A DNA stretch of 5,769 nt from Oribacterium sp. UBA5894. Its GTDB lineage: Bacteria; Bacillota; Clostridia; Lachnospirales; Lachnospiraceae. Made by a program: the position numbers and the translations under genes. Of this stretch, positions 1-5,703 are shown piece after piece (the first letter of the stretch is position 1; each line of letters starts with the position of its first letter). The stretch spans positions 3,572 through 9,340 of the forward strand of contig DJEQ01000077.1 in the NCBI GenBank assembly GCA_002431355.1. The letters are read 5' to 3'. The notes below the pieces were generated by a model. The model was given only the letters and a program-made list of their open reading frames with translations, did no database searches and was not told where the DNA came from.

Positions 1-101
1 CTAAGGAAAAATTCTTCAAGTGCCTCTAAAAGGTCCGATTTGGATTTTTCAACGACTTCTTCGTATGGCTTCCAAGGGCTCCCCCTCCGGCCACCGACGC
101 A
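1..101. other. Region downstream of ugpQ, no confident gene or terminator
   Basis: This is the stretch after the ugpQ stop codon, ending at the window edge. It contains one copy of the 19-bp repeat (76-94). Read on the minus strand, 74-3 is open for 24 codons (WKPYEEVVEKSKSDLL and onward) with plausible protein-like composition, in the same frame as the ugpQ stop. It has no start codon in the window, so it could be a gene remnant, part of a repeat element, or chance. I see no GC-rich hairpin followed by a T-run that would serve as the operon terminator. Confidence 0.5.
76..94 (-). repeat. Left copy of a 19-bp inverted repeat flanking the operon
   Basis: The plus strand reads GGGCTCCCCCTCCGGCCAC. 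Its exact reverse complement occurs at 5751-5769. The copy lies 7 nt beyond the ugpQ stop codon. The bases on the operon side of the two copies are not alike, so the repeat has a sharp inner boundary. On the outer side the right copy runs off the window, so the true repeat length is unknown. Confidence 0.8.
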
Positions 102-848
102 TCAAATTCCCCGCTCGCAGCTGCTCCGTAGCTGAACGGCGACATCCGGGTAATTCGTGATTACGGCTGTCACCCCTGCCTCCATGAGTGCCTTCATATC
201 GGCACGCTCATTGACCGTCCAGACGCGGGTCTTTAAGCCACTCGCAAGGTACTCTCGAAGAAAATCGGCCATTTTCACATGGTATACCGCAGGATGGAGT
301 CCATCCACGCCGCTTTCTTTTGCGTACTGGTCGACGTGCAGGATCACATCGCTGAAGAGATAGGCGGTCTCCGCCTCTGGAACAGTTTCCTTTATTTTCT
401 GCACACTGTAGTGATTAAAGGACGAATAGATCACGCGATCCTTCATCCCGGTCTCCTCCACGATGGCTGCCACCTTTTTCTCGATCTCCGGATACCAGAT
501 GATACCAGTTTTCAGTTCGATATTCACCTCTATACCCGATGGTCTGACCGCGTCAAGCACCTCACGCAGGGTCGGGATACGCGCATCCGGATACGCTGTG
601 AAGCGCTCTCCAAGAACCACCATGTCCTTCAGCTCCTGAAGGGTGAAGTCCTTTACGAAGCCCGTCTGACCTGTGACCCGATCCACTGTTTCATCATGGA
701 TGACCACCGGCACACCGTCCTTCGACAGCTGTACATCCAGCTCGATCCCATCTGCACCCTGCTTGATGGCGAGCTGAAATGCTTCCAGCGTATTCTCCGG
801 CGCATACCCGCTCGCCCCTCTATGTGCAAAAACCTCTGTCCTATTCAC
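102..848 (-). CDS. ugpQ: Cytoplasmic glycerophosphodiester phosphodiesterase (UgpQ-like)
   Basis: A 248-residue GDPD-family enzyme that hydrolyses glycerophosphodiesters such as glycerophosphocholine to sn-glycerol-3-phosphate and an alcohol. The family motifs are visible: AHRG at residues 8-11 with the first catalytic His9, APENTLEAF at 16-24, GIELDVQLSKDG with metal ligands Glu36 and Asp38, VVIHDE with the second catalytic His51, and NIELK with Glu111 and Lys113. VWTVNE and ITNYPD near the C-terminus complete the TIM barrel. Length is normal for bacterial UgpQ. There is no signal peptide, so it should act in the cytosol on imported substrate, unlike secreted GlpQ enzymes. The start is GTG at 846-848, chosen because AHRG normally lies within the first dozen residues and AGAGG lies 8 nt upstream. 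It is last in the operon, 33 nt after ugpB. Substrate preference is inferred from family and neighbours. Confidence 0.93.
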   Translation of the reverse strand: MNRTEVFAHRGASGYAPENTLEAFQLAIKQGADGIELDVQLSKDGVPVVIHDETVDRVTGQTGFVKDFTLQELKDMVVLGERFTAYPDARIPTLREVLDAVRPSGIEVNIELKTGIIWYPEIEKKVAAIVEETGMKDRVIYSSFNHYSVQKIKETVPEAETAYLFSDVILHVDQYAKESGVDGLHPAVYHVKMADFLREYLASGLKTRVWTVNERADMKALMEAGVTAVITNYPDVAVQLRSSCERGI

Positions 849-850
849 TG

Positions 851-861
851 CTCCTGCCTCT
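851..861 (-). promoter_or_regulatory. Ribosome binding site of ugpQ, supporting a GTG start
   Basis: The minus strand carries AGAGG (857-861) 8 nt before the GTG and AGGAG (851-855) only 2 nt before it. The first has the useful spacing. No ATG lies in frame near the start, so these sites support the GTG. Confidence 0.6.
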
Positions 862-881
862 TTTCTTCGCTCCTGCCCAGA

Positions 882-2333
882 TCAACCGTTCACGAGATTG
901 TACTCCTCGATGGACTTGTTGATCTTATCTGCCATGTTCTTCACGGCCGTATCCACATCTTCCTTGCCGTTCAGCATCGCTTCGATCTCCGACTCGACCG
1001 TTGCTCTCGCCTCTGGGAATACACTTAAGAGGGCACCGCAGTACTTCGGTGACGAATCATGCAGCTGATCAATGGCCGTCTCAAACTGCGGATATTTTGC
1101 GATATTGTCCTTAAATACCTGCTCATCCTGTGCCTTCGTGGTCACTGGGAAGTAGCCGGTCTGCTCATTCCAGTATGCCTGAGACTCCGGGGAAATCAGG
1201 AACTTGACGAATTCCCAGGTTGCACGAAGCTTCTTCGGATCGTTGTTCTGAAGTGCCCAGAGCGATGCACCACCGATGGAAACGCCACCCTCATCACTGG
1301 ACTTGATCTTCGGGAAATAGGCGGTTCCTACCTCAAACTTGCCATTTACATCCTGAAGGATCTGCTTGAGGGACGCCGTGGAGCCGAGGGTAATGGCCGA
1401 CTTTCCTGCAGAGAAATCTGCAAGGCCTGCATCGCCGCCCTTTCCAACGATCGGGGCATAGCCATCCTGATTCAGCTTCTGCCACTCGGTAAGGATGTTC
1501 TTCGCCGCACCGTTCTGGTCGAACTCGACCGCTGTCGCCGCGGCCTCACGCCCATTGCCATTATTGGCATAGGTGAGTCCCTGCTTGCCAATGAACTGCT
1601 CGAAGAACCAGCCATAGATGCCAAGGGACATCGCCTCTGCTGCGCCACCCTTTGTGGTCAGCTGTTCACCGATCTGATCGATCGCCTCCAGGCTGTCTGG
1701 AATCTCTGTGATGCCGGCCTTCTCAAACATATCCTTGTTGTAGTACATGATCGGTGTGGAAGAATTAAACGGCATCGAATAGAGCTGGTTGTCGATGGTG
1801 TAGTATGCAGCCAGATTCGGCTCAATCGATGAAACATCATACTGATCGGCGTCGATCATCTGCTGCATCGGGACGATCCAGCCGGACTCAATCATGAAGC
1901 GGGTACCGATCTCATAGACCTGTACGAGGTCTGCTCCCATATTGCCCATCTGTGCGCTCTTCAGCTTGTTCAGGGAATCATCATATTCGCCCTGATACTG
2001 TGCATCTACGGTGATACCATATTCATTTTCAGCATTGAACTTCTTGACCAGGGCATCGATGGCCTGGCCATTGACACCACCCATGGAGTGCCAGAAGGTG
2101 ATGGTCGTACCGCTTACATCCTTTGCATCGGCCATCTCCACAGCTGCGGTCGTGGCCGCCTCCGTTGATTCTGCAGCACTCGAAGCTGCCGTTTCTGCAG
2201 TAGAACTCTCTCCGCCTGCGGCTGTCGTCGCCGCTGCCGCATCAGTCGCGGCCGGGGTACCATTGCCACAGCCGGCCATCATGGCGGCGGTCATGGACGT
2301 TGCAAGCACTAAGGATAATGCTCTCTTCTTCAT
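882..2333 (-). CDS. ugpB: Glycerol-3-phosphate/glycerophosphodiester-binding lipoprotein (UgpB)
   Basis: A 483-residue ABC solute-binding protein, anchored outside the membrane, that delivers substrate to UgpA/UgpE. Residues 1-22 are a lipoprotein signal (MKKR, hydrophobic core, MAGC lipobox with Cys22). Residues 23-75 are a low-complexity Ala/Thr/Ser/Glu tether typical of clostridial lipoproteins. The mature domain matches E. coli UgpB as I remember it: TFWHSM (79-84), QVYEIGT (138-144), PFNSSTPIMYYNKDMF (188-203), GGASLWAL (354-361), TGYFPVTT (392-399) and FPEAR (439-443). By analogy with known UgpB structures, Tyr113 or Tyr117, Glu141, Ser191/192, Gly355, Tyr394 and Arg443 are the likely glycerol-phosphate contacts. 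The protein is longer than E. coli UgpB (about 438 residues), mainly from the tether. ATG at 2331-2333 has a strong GGAGGAGG site. G3P versus glycerophosphocholine preference cannot be read from sequence. Confidence 0.93.
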   Translation of the reverse strand: MKKRALSLVLATSMTAAMMAGCGNGTPAATDAAAATTAAGGESSTAETAASSAAESTEAATTAAVEMADAKDVSGTTITFWHSMGGVNGQAIDALVKKFNAENEYGITVDAQYQGEYDDSLNKLKSAQMGNMGADLVQVYEIGTRFMIESGWIVPMQQMIDADQYDVSSIEPNLAAYYTIDNQLYSMPFNSSTPIMYYNKDMFEKAGITEIPDSLEAIDQIGEQLTTKGGAAEAMSLGIYGWFFEQFIGKQGLTYANNGNGREAAATAVEFDQNGAAKNILTEWQKLNQDGYAPIVGKGGDAGLADFSAGKSAITLGSTASLKQILQDVNGKFEVGTAYFPKIKSSDEGGVSIGGASLWALQNNDPKKLRATWEFVKFLISPESQAYWNEQTGYFPVTTKAQDEQVFKDNIAKYPQFETAIDQLHDSSPKYCGALLSVFPEARATVESEIEAMLNGKEDVDTAVKNMADKINKSIEEYNLVNG

Positions 2334-2533
2334 TTTTCCTCCTCCGTAATCTTCCGATTACGTTCTGCATCGGTCATTTTTCTATGTTGATAGAAGCTTT
2401 TGAACCGATGTTTTCTTTGTGTGCACCTGCACACAGGTTCTATATAGAATCGGGGAATCCCGTTTCTACTGTATAAAAATCCATCCGTAGCACCCGTGCT
2501 CTTGTGGCCCTGTCGGATGCCAGGGCGCTGCAT
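2330..2533 (-). CDS. Doubtful 67-residue open frame in the ugpE-ugpB spacer
   Basis: Its ATG overlaps the ugpE stop as TGATG, and its TGA overlaps the ugpB start as ATGA, so it bridges the two genes exactly. The product would begin MQRPGIRQGHKSTGATDG. It is very rich in Arg and Lys, has no membrane segment, signal peptide or motif I know, and includes three Cys-region residues in VCRCTQ. The upstream AAGGG is weak and only 3 nt from the ATG, so translation would depend on re-initiation after ugpE. The stretch is also packed with inverted repeats, which favours an untranslated regulatory spacer. I lean against a real protein but list it because both junctions are exact. Confidence 0.18.
   Translation of the reverse strand: MQRPGIRQGHKSTGATDGFLYSRNGIPRFYIEPVCRCTQRKHRFKSFYQHRKMTDAERNRKITEEEK
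2338..2345 (-). promoter_or_regulatory. Strong ribosome binding site of ugpB
   Basis: The minus strand reads GGAGGAGG followed by AAAA and the ATG. Two overlapping GGAGG cores give 4- or 7-nt spacing. This is among the strongest sites in the operon, which fits a binding protein that must be made in excess over the permease. Confidence 0.85.
2345..2362 (-). other. Small hairpin abutting the ugpB ribosome binding site
   Basis: On the minus strand, CGTAAT and ATTACG form a 6-bp stem around the loop CGGAAG. The last stem base is the first G of the ugpB ribosome binding site, so the stem sits just 5' of it and leaves most of the site free. It could stabilise the transcript end or tune initiation. 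The stem is short and AT-rich, so it may be chance. Confidence 0.3.
2418..2435. promoter_or_regulatory. 18-bp near-perfect palindrome, candidate operator or RNA hairpin
   Basis: The plus strand reads TGTGTGCACCTGCACACA: two perfect 8-bp arms around a 2-bp centre. As DNA it resembles a dimeric-regulator operator. As RNA it would form a 7-bp stem with a 4-nt loop. GAACC (2402-2406) and GGTTC (2436-2440) could extend it with an 11-nt bulge on one side. There is no T-run after it on the minus strand, so it is not an intrinsic terminator. No specific regulator is recognisable. Confidence 0.45.
2438..2449. promoter_or_regulatory. 12-bp AT-rich palindrome in the ugpE-ugpB spacer
   Basis: TTCTATATAGAA is a perfect palindrome directly beside the 18-bp one. 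On the minus strand it contains TATATA, which could be a -10 element for an extra promoter of ugpB, but the bases 17 nt upstream (GTAGAA) are not a good -35. It may be an operator half or chance. Confidence 0.25.
2489..2526 (-). other. Two short hairpins just after the ugpE stop codon
   Basis: Read on the minus strand, GCCCTG and CAGGGC (2521-2526 and 2507-2512) form a 6-bp GC-rich stem with an 8-nt loop, starting 6 nt after the ugpE stop. Next comes AGCA-CGGG-TGCT (2489-2500). TTTTT follows about 10 nt later. The gap between stem and T-run makes an intrinsic terminator unlikely, but partial attenuation or 3'-end protection of the permease message is possible. Confidence 0.3.
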
Positions 2534-3450
2534 CAGCCCTTCACGGCACCACTGAACATGCCACGAATCAGCTGCTTCTGGCCGATGATAAAGATGGAAA
2601 TGGACGGAATGATGATCATCACCACACCCGCAATCATCAGGGTGATGGACTGAGAATCGACGCTGTCCAGCATGCTGATGCCGATCTGTACAGTACGCAT
2701 GTTATTGGAGCCCGTCACGAGCAGTGGCCACATGTACATGTTCCATGCATTGATGAAGGTATAGACCGCCATCGCACCGATCGCCGATTTCGTGAGCGGA
2801 ATCAGAATTTTCACGATAAAGCGGAGATTTCCGCAGCCATCCAGCTTCGCCGATTCATAAAGCGACCTTGGGAAGCTCATATAGAACTGTCGGAACAGAA
2901 AGATGCCCATCGCGGAGGTAAGATACGGGATGATCAGCACTGGATAGCTGTCAAGCAGTCCCCAGCCTGCCACGGTCAGGTAGTTTGAAATGATCGTTGC
3001 CTCGCCTGGCACCATCATGGTCGCCATCACGAGTGCAAACAGGATGCCCTTGCCTGGAAACTCAAGGAAGGAAAAGGCAAAGGCGGCCAGCGAGCAGGAA
3101 ATGATCTGTCCGATCGTAATCGCCCCCGCCACGATAAAGGAATTCACAATGAAGCGAAGGAGCGGCACGGTACGCAGCGCCTCTGAAAAATTCTGCAGCG
3201 TTGGATGCTTCGGAAAGAGATTCAGCTCTGTGGTGAAGAGCTCGTTCGATGGCATCAGGGCAATGCTGATGGCATACAGAAGCGGGAGGAGCACCAGGAT
3301 GGCGAACACAGCATTGGCACCAAGGCGGAGCGCAGTCCGTGCCCGGCGGCGTGCCAGGGCCTTTGCATTCATTTCCTTTTTTAAGGCAAGCAGCTCACCT
3401 TCAGACAGCTGCCCTTTCATCGGCGCAGCGAGACTTTCGACCGTACTCAT
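2533..3450 (-). CDS. ugpE: Glycerol-3-phosphate ABC transporter permease UgpE
   Basis: A 305-residue binding-protein-dependent transport inner-membrane protein, the second half of the channel with UgpA. After a charged cytoplasmic N-terminus (residues 1-44, with a KKEMNAKALARRRAR stretch), six hydrophobic segments lie at about 45-66, 99-127, 133-160, 168-190, 214-236 and 270-290. The cytoplasmic EAA loop that docks on the ATPase is YESAKLDGCGNLRF (198-211), with Glu199, Ala201 and Asp204-Gly205, followed by LIPLTKS. NAWNMYMWPLLVT (234-246) and the C-terminal RGMFSGAVKG are typical of the MalG/UgpE family. It is slightly longer than E. coli UgpE (about 281 residues) because of the N-terminal extension. 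The ATG overlaps the ugpA stop as TGATG, with GGGAG 10 nt upstream. A later Met27 start is possible but has a poorly spaced site. Confidence 0.93.
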   Translation of the reverse strand: MSTVESLAAPMKGQLSEGELLALKKEMNAKALARRRARTALRLGANAVFAILVLLPLLYAISIALMPSNELFTTELNLFPKHPTLQNFSEALRTVPLLRFIVNSFIVAGAITIGQIISCSLAAFAFSFLEFPGKGILFALVMATMMVPGEATIISNYLTVAGWGLLDSYPVLIIPYLTSAMGIFLFRQFYMSFPRSLYESAKLDGCGNLRFIVKILIPLTKSAIGAMAVYTFINAWNMYMWPLLVTGSNNMRTVQIGISMLDSVDSQSITLMIAGVVMIIIPSISIFIIGQKQLIRGMFSGAVKG

Positions 3451-4313
3451 CAGTAATTGACTCCCTTCTTTTCTAAGCGAAACATCACGAGCGTGATCAG
3501 CATGATGATGATAAACAGAATGACCGACTGCGCCGATGCGCTTCCGAAACGATAATTGAAGAACGCATCGCGATAAATGGAATAGACGATCACATTGGTC
3601 GACTCATTCGGACCACCCTCCGTCAGAATCTTGATCTGGCCGAAGGACTGGAACGCCTGAATAATGTTGACGACCAGGGTGTAAAACATGATCGGGGAAA
3701 GTCCCGGCAGCGTCAGGCTGAAGAACTGCTGCACGCCACTGGCACCGTCGACGGATGCTCGCTCATAGATGGTTTCATCGATGTTGCCGAGGCCTGCAGA
3801 GAAATACAGGAAATTGATGCCGCTGTTCAGCCAGGCGGTGAGCACGGCGACACAGATGAGCGCCGTATGCGGATCATTCAGCCAGTTGATATCAAGGCCG
3901 AGCAGCTTATTGACAATACCCACTGCCGGGTGCAGCATGATCTGAAAAATCATGGCTGCCGAGCTCGACGCGATGGCCATAGGGAGTGCATAGGCCGTAC
4001 TGAACACGCGGATTCCCGGGAAGGCCTTATTGCACAGCACTGCAGCAATAAGGCCGAGGACCATGCCGCCGAGGACGACGATCAGGACGAAGATCAGCGT
4101 CACCCTCAGGCTGTTCAGGAAGGAGGCGGAGCTCAGCAGATCCTTATAGTTCTGAAGTCCCACAAAGAGCTTCGCCTGCCCCATCTTGTTGGTCATAAAG
4201 AGACTGAGATAAACCGTTTTAAAAAACGGATAAAAAAGAAATATCGCAAAAATCAGAAGGCTGGGTACCAGGTAGAGGTACGAGCTCAGCTGAACATGCT
4301 TCTGTTTTCCCAT
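3450..4313 (-). CDS. ugpA: Glycerol-3-phosphate ABC transporter permease UgpA
   Basis: A 287-residue inner-membrane channel subunit that pairs with UgpE. Hydrophobic segments lie at about 12-38, 69-94, 104-127, 150-172, 203-225 and 258-280. The EAA loop contacting the ATPase is IYERASVDGASGVQQFF (182-198), with Glu184, Ala186 and Asp189-Gly190-Ala191, ending in LTLPGLSP. FVGLQNYKDLL (50-60) and ILTEGGPNESTNVIVYSIY after TM5 are standard in MalF/UgpA-type permeases. Length is close to that of E. coli UgpA (about 295). The start is ATG at 4311-4313, with AAGGA 9 nt upstream. It follows ugpC after 99 nt and overlaps ugpE by one base. Assignment to glycerol-3-phosphate rather than sugar rests mainly on the neighbouring UgpB and UgpQ, since the permease alone would not settle it. 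Confidence 0.92.
   Translation of the reverse strand: MGKQKHVQLSSYLYLVPSLLIFAIFLFYPFFKTVYLSLFMTNKMGQAKLFVGLQNYKDLLSSASFLNSLRVTLIFVLIVVLGGMVLGLIAAVLCNKAFPGIRVFSTAYALPMAIASSSAAMIFQIMLHPAVGIVNKLLGLDINWLNDPHTALICVAVLTAWLNSGINFLYFSAGLGNIDETIYERASVDGASGVQQFFSLTLPGLSPIMFYTLVVNIIQAFQSFGQIKILTEGGPNESTNVIVYSIYRDAFFNYRFGSASAQSVILFIIIMLITLVMFRLEKKGVNY
3461..3465 (-). promoter_or_regulatory. Ribosome binding site of ugpE inside the end of ugpA
   Basis: The minus strand has AAGGGAG ending 10 nt before the ugpE ATG, inside the last codons of ugpA. With the TGATG overlap this suggests translational coupling, giving equal amounts of the two permease subunits. Confidence 0.6.
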
Positions 4314-4320
4314 GTGTCTA

Positions 4321-4328
4321 TTTCCTTT
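4321..4328 (-). promoter_or_regulatory. Ribosome binding site of ugpA
   Basis: The minus strand reads AAAGGAAA, with AAGGA ending 9 nt before the ATG. It is weaker than the sites of ugpC and ugpB. Confidence 0.65.
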
Positions 4329-4345
4329 CTATATGTACGCTGCTT

Positions 4346-4371
4346 GATCGAGGCGTTCACGCGCTACGATC
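4346..4371 (-). other. Imperfect hairpin in the ugpC-ugpA spacer
   Basis: On the minus strand, GATCG pairs with CGATC, then AG with CT and GCG with CGC, around the loop TGAA: ten base pairs with two single-base bulges. No T-run follows, so it is not a terminator. Position between the ATPase and the permease genes suggests transcript processing or differential stability. This is inferred from base pairing only. Confidence 0.4.
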
Positions 4372-4412
4372 GAAGCACTGGAATGTTCGGTCTGTTTCCG
4401 TTCGTTTTCCGC

Positions 4413-5555
4413 TTACCACTCTGTTCGATAGAGCAGGTTTTCTTCTGTTTCCATGTCGAAGACATGGGCGCGGTCCATATCGAAGTAAAGTCGAATGTGC
4501 TCTCCGACCTGCGTCCTGTTTTCCGGCTTCAGGCGAACGGCATAGGTCATGTTCTGCTCCTCGAAGTAGAGAATCACCTCCGAACCCAGCACTTCGCGCG
4601 TCACGATGCTTTCATCCACATCGACGCTGTTCTCTGCAAATCCACCGGCTGCAGCGTCCTCCTCTTCATAAATATCCTCTGGGCGAATGCCGAGAATCAC
4701 GCGGCGGCCATCATACTTTTCTCCGATCCGACGAGCATTCTGTCCTGTGAGGTAGACCTTCTTCACCGGTCCCGGTCCTGCAAAAATCAGTGCCGTCTTC
4801 TCCAGCTCTACGGATACATCGCACTCGATGAAGTTCATGGCCGGGGAGCCCACGAAGCCTGCAACGAACTTATTGATCGGATTATCATAAATGTTCCGTG
4901 GGGTATCCACCTGTTGGATGAGCCCATCCTTCATGACGACGATCTTCGTGCCGAGGGTCATGGCCTCTGTCTGGTCGTGCGTCACATAGATGATGGTCGT
5001 GTTCAGCTTCTTATGGAGTTTCTGAAGCTCGACCCGCATCTGTCCACGGAGCTTCGCATCGAGATTTGACAGCGGCTCATCCATCAGAAAGGCCTTCGGC
5101 TCGCGCACGATGGCGGCCCCAATGGCGACGCGCTGCTTCTGTCCGCCGGAGAGTGCCACCGGCTTTCGATCAAGCAGCTGTCCGATTTCCAGAATATCCG
5201 CCACCTCGCGGACCTTTCGGTCGATTTCCTGCTTCGGCAGCTTCCGGACCTTCAACGCATAGGCAATGTTTCCATATACGGTCATATTCGGGTACAGTGC
5301 ATAGTTCTGAAATACCATGGACATGTCCCGCTTCCCTGGCTCCAGATAGTTGCACAGATTTCCATCGATCCAGAGCTCCCCATCCGTGATTTCTTCGAGT
5401 CCCGCGATCAGCCGAAGTGTCGTCGACTTGCCGCAGCCGGAGGGTCCCACAAACACCACAAATTCATGATCATGGATATCCAGGTTAAAGTTCTTTACAC
5501 CATAATGTGTCGCATCAAACTGCTTACAGACATTTCTCAGTGCAATTTCTGCCAC
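4413..5555 (-). CDS. ugpC: ABC transporter ATPase of the Ugp/MsmK type (UgpC)
   Basis: A 380-residue ATP-binding subunit that powers import through UgpA/UgpE. Visible motifs: Walker A GPSGCGKST (37-45), Q-loop Gln83 in VFQNYALYPNMT, ABC signature LSGGQ (135-139), Walker B AFLMDEP with Asp159 and Glu160, D-loop SNLD (163-166) and switch His193 in YVTHDQTEAMTLG. Residues from about 235 on form the TOBE-type regulatory domain of MalK-like ATPases (GSPAMNF, ILGIRPEDIYEEE, FDMDRAHVFDMET). Length is typical (E. coli UgpC about 356). An oddity is the helix after the signature: it reads RVAIGAAIV where the family usually has GRAIV, so Ala147 replaces a conserved Arg. The start is GTG at 5553-5555 with AGGAGG 7 nt upstream; the next Met is residue 78. 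It is first in the operon. Such ATPases can serve several sugar transporters, so it may not be exclusive to this one. Confidence 0.93.
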   Translation of the reverse strand: MAEIALRNVCKQFDATHYGVKNFNLDIHDHEFVVFVGPSGCGKSTTLRLIAGLEEITDGELWIDGNLCNYLEPGKRDMSMVFQNYALYPNMTVYGNIAYALKVRKLPKQEIDRKVREVADILEIGQLLDRKPVALSGGQKQRVAIGAAIVREPKAFLMDEPLSNLDAKLRGQMRVELQKLHKKLNTTIIYVTHDQTEAMTLGTKIVVMKDGLIQQVDTPRNIYDNPINKFVAGFVGSPAMNFIECDVSVELEKTALIFAGPGPVKKVYLTGQNARRIGEKYDGRRVILGIRPEDIYEEEDAAAGGFAENSVDVDESIVTREVLGSEVILYFEEQNMTYAVRLKPENRTQVGEHIRLYFDMDRAHVFDMETEENLLYRTEW

Positions 5556-5558
5556 GCT

Positions 5559-5696
5559 CTATCCTCCTTTGCCGCCCGCTGAGCCGTTGCTTTTCATCAT
5601 CACTGCTCTTCCTTTTTCCTGAAAACGGCATTCTTTTTTCATACTTCTTTTCACACGTCCTCTATCTAACCACAGTGCACAGAAGCGATCTATCAT
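5559..5696 (-). CDS. Doubtful small leader open frame upstream of ugpC
   Basis: From ATG at 5694-5696 a 45-codon frame runs to a TAG at 5559-5561, just 3 nt before the ugpC GTG; the ugpC ribosome binding site lies inside its last codons. An internal ATG at 5640-5642 would give 27 residues (MKKECRFQEKGRAVMMK and onward). The frame is actually open upstream to the window edge. The product would be basic and end in a Gly/Lys-rich tail. No start has a good ribosome binding site, and I know no matching family. It may be a coupled leader peptide or simply an open stretch of untranslated leader. Confidence 0.15.
   Translation of the reverse strand: MIDRFCALWLDRGRVKRSMKKECRFQEKGRAVMMKSNGSAGGKGG
5563..5568 (-). 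promoter_or_regulatory. Ribosome binding site of ugpC, fixing the GTG start
   Basis: The minus strand reads AAAGGAGG, then 7 nt, then GTG. The perfect AGGAGG at ideal spacing decides for the GTG, as there is no in-frame ATG ahead of the Walker A motif. Confidence 0.85.
5664..5692 (-). promoter_or_regulatory. Weak candidate operon promoter
   Basis: On the minus strand TTAGAT (5664-5669), preceded by TGG as an extended -10, lies 17 nt from TAGATC (5687-5692), a poor -35 with three of six consensus bases. A poor -35 would fit an activator-dependent promoter next to the candidate PhoP-type repeats. It is the best I can find in the leader, not a firm call. Confidence 0.2.
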
Positions 5697-5703
5697 GCTT
5701 CTG
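5680..5703. promoter_or_regulatory. 7-bp inverted repeat in the ugpC upstream region
   Basis: CAGAAGC (5680-5686) and GCTTCTG (5697-5703) are perfect inverted arms around a 10-nt centre. No T-run follows on the minus strand, which argues against a terminator of an upstream gene. It may be an operator or a leader hairpin; its outer arm overlaps the third candidate PhoP-type hexamer. Confidence 0.3.

Noticed and set aside
49..102. A 17-residue frame starting in the ugpQ stop as TGATG
   Set aside because: It is very short, half of it is the 19-bp repeat, and it has no features. The overlap alone is not enough to call a gene.
279..1028. A 249-codon plus-strand open frame opposite ugpQ and the end of ugpB
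   Set aside because: It is antisense to two genes with clear motifs, crosses their junction, and has no known family features. It is best explained as an antisense shadow.
1059..1832. A 257-codon plus-strand open frame opposite ugpB
   Set aside because: It lies wholly within ugpB on the opposite strand and has a Leu/Arg/Cys-rich translation without motifs.
2120..2275. Low-complexity GC-rich stretch as a repeat or recombination site
   Set aside because: It encodes the Ala/Thr/Ser-rich tether after the UgpB lipobox, which accounts for the composition. There are no exact tandem units.
2489..2526. Intrinsic terminator between ugpE and ugpB
   Set aside because: The stems are short and the T-run starts about 10 nt after the second stem, so the stem and T-tract are not adjacent.
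3867..5069. A 400-codon open frame on the plus strand opposite ugpA and ugpC
   Set aside because: It lies antisense across two well-supported genes and their spacer, has no recognisable domain, and its translation is rich in His, Cys and Arg as expected from reading the complement of biased codons.
5620..5633. Possible catabolite-control (cre) site TGAAAACGGCATTC
   Set aside because: Only the left half fits the CcpA consensus. The right half lacks the required T and CA, so the dyad is missing.
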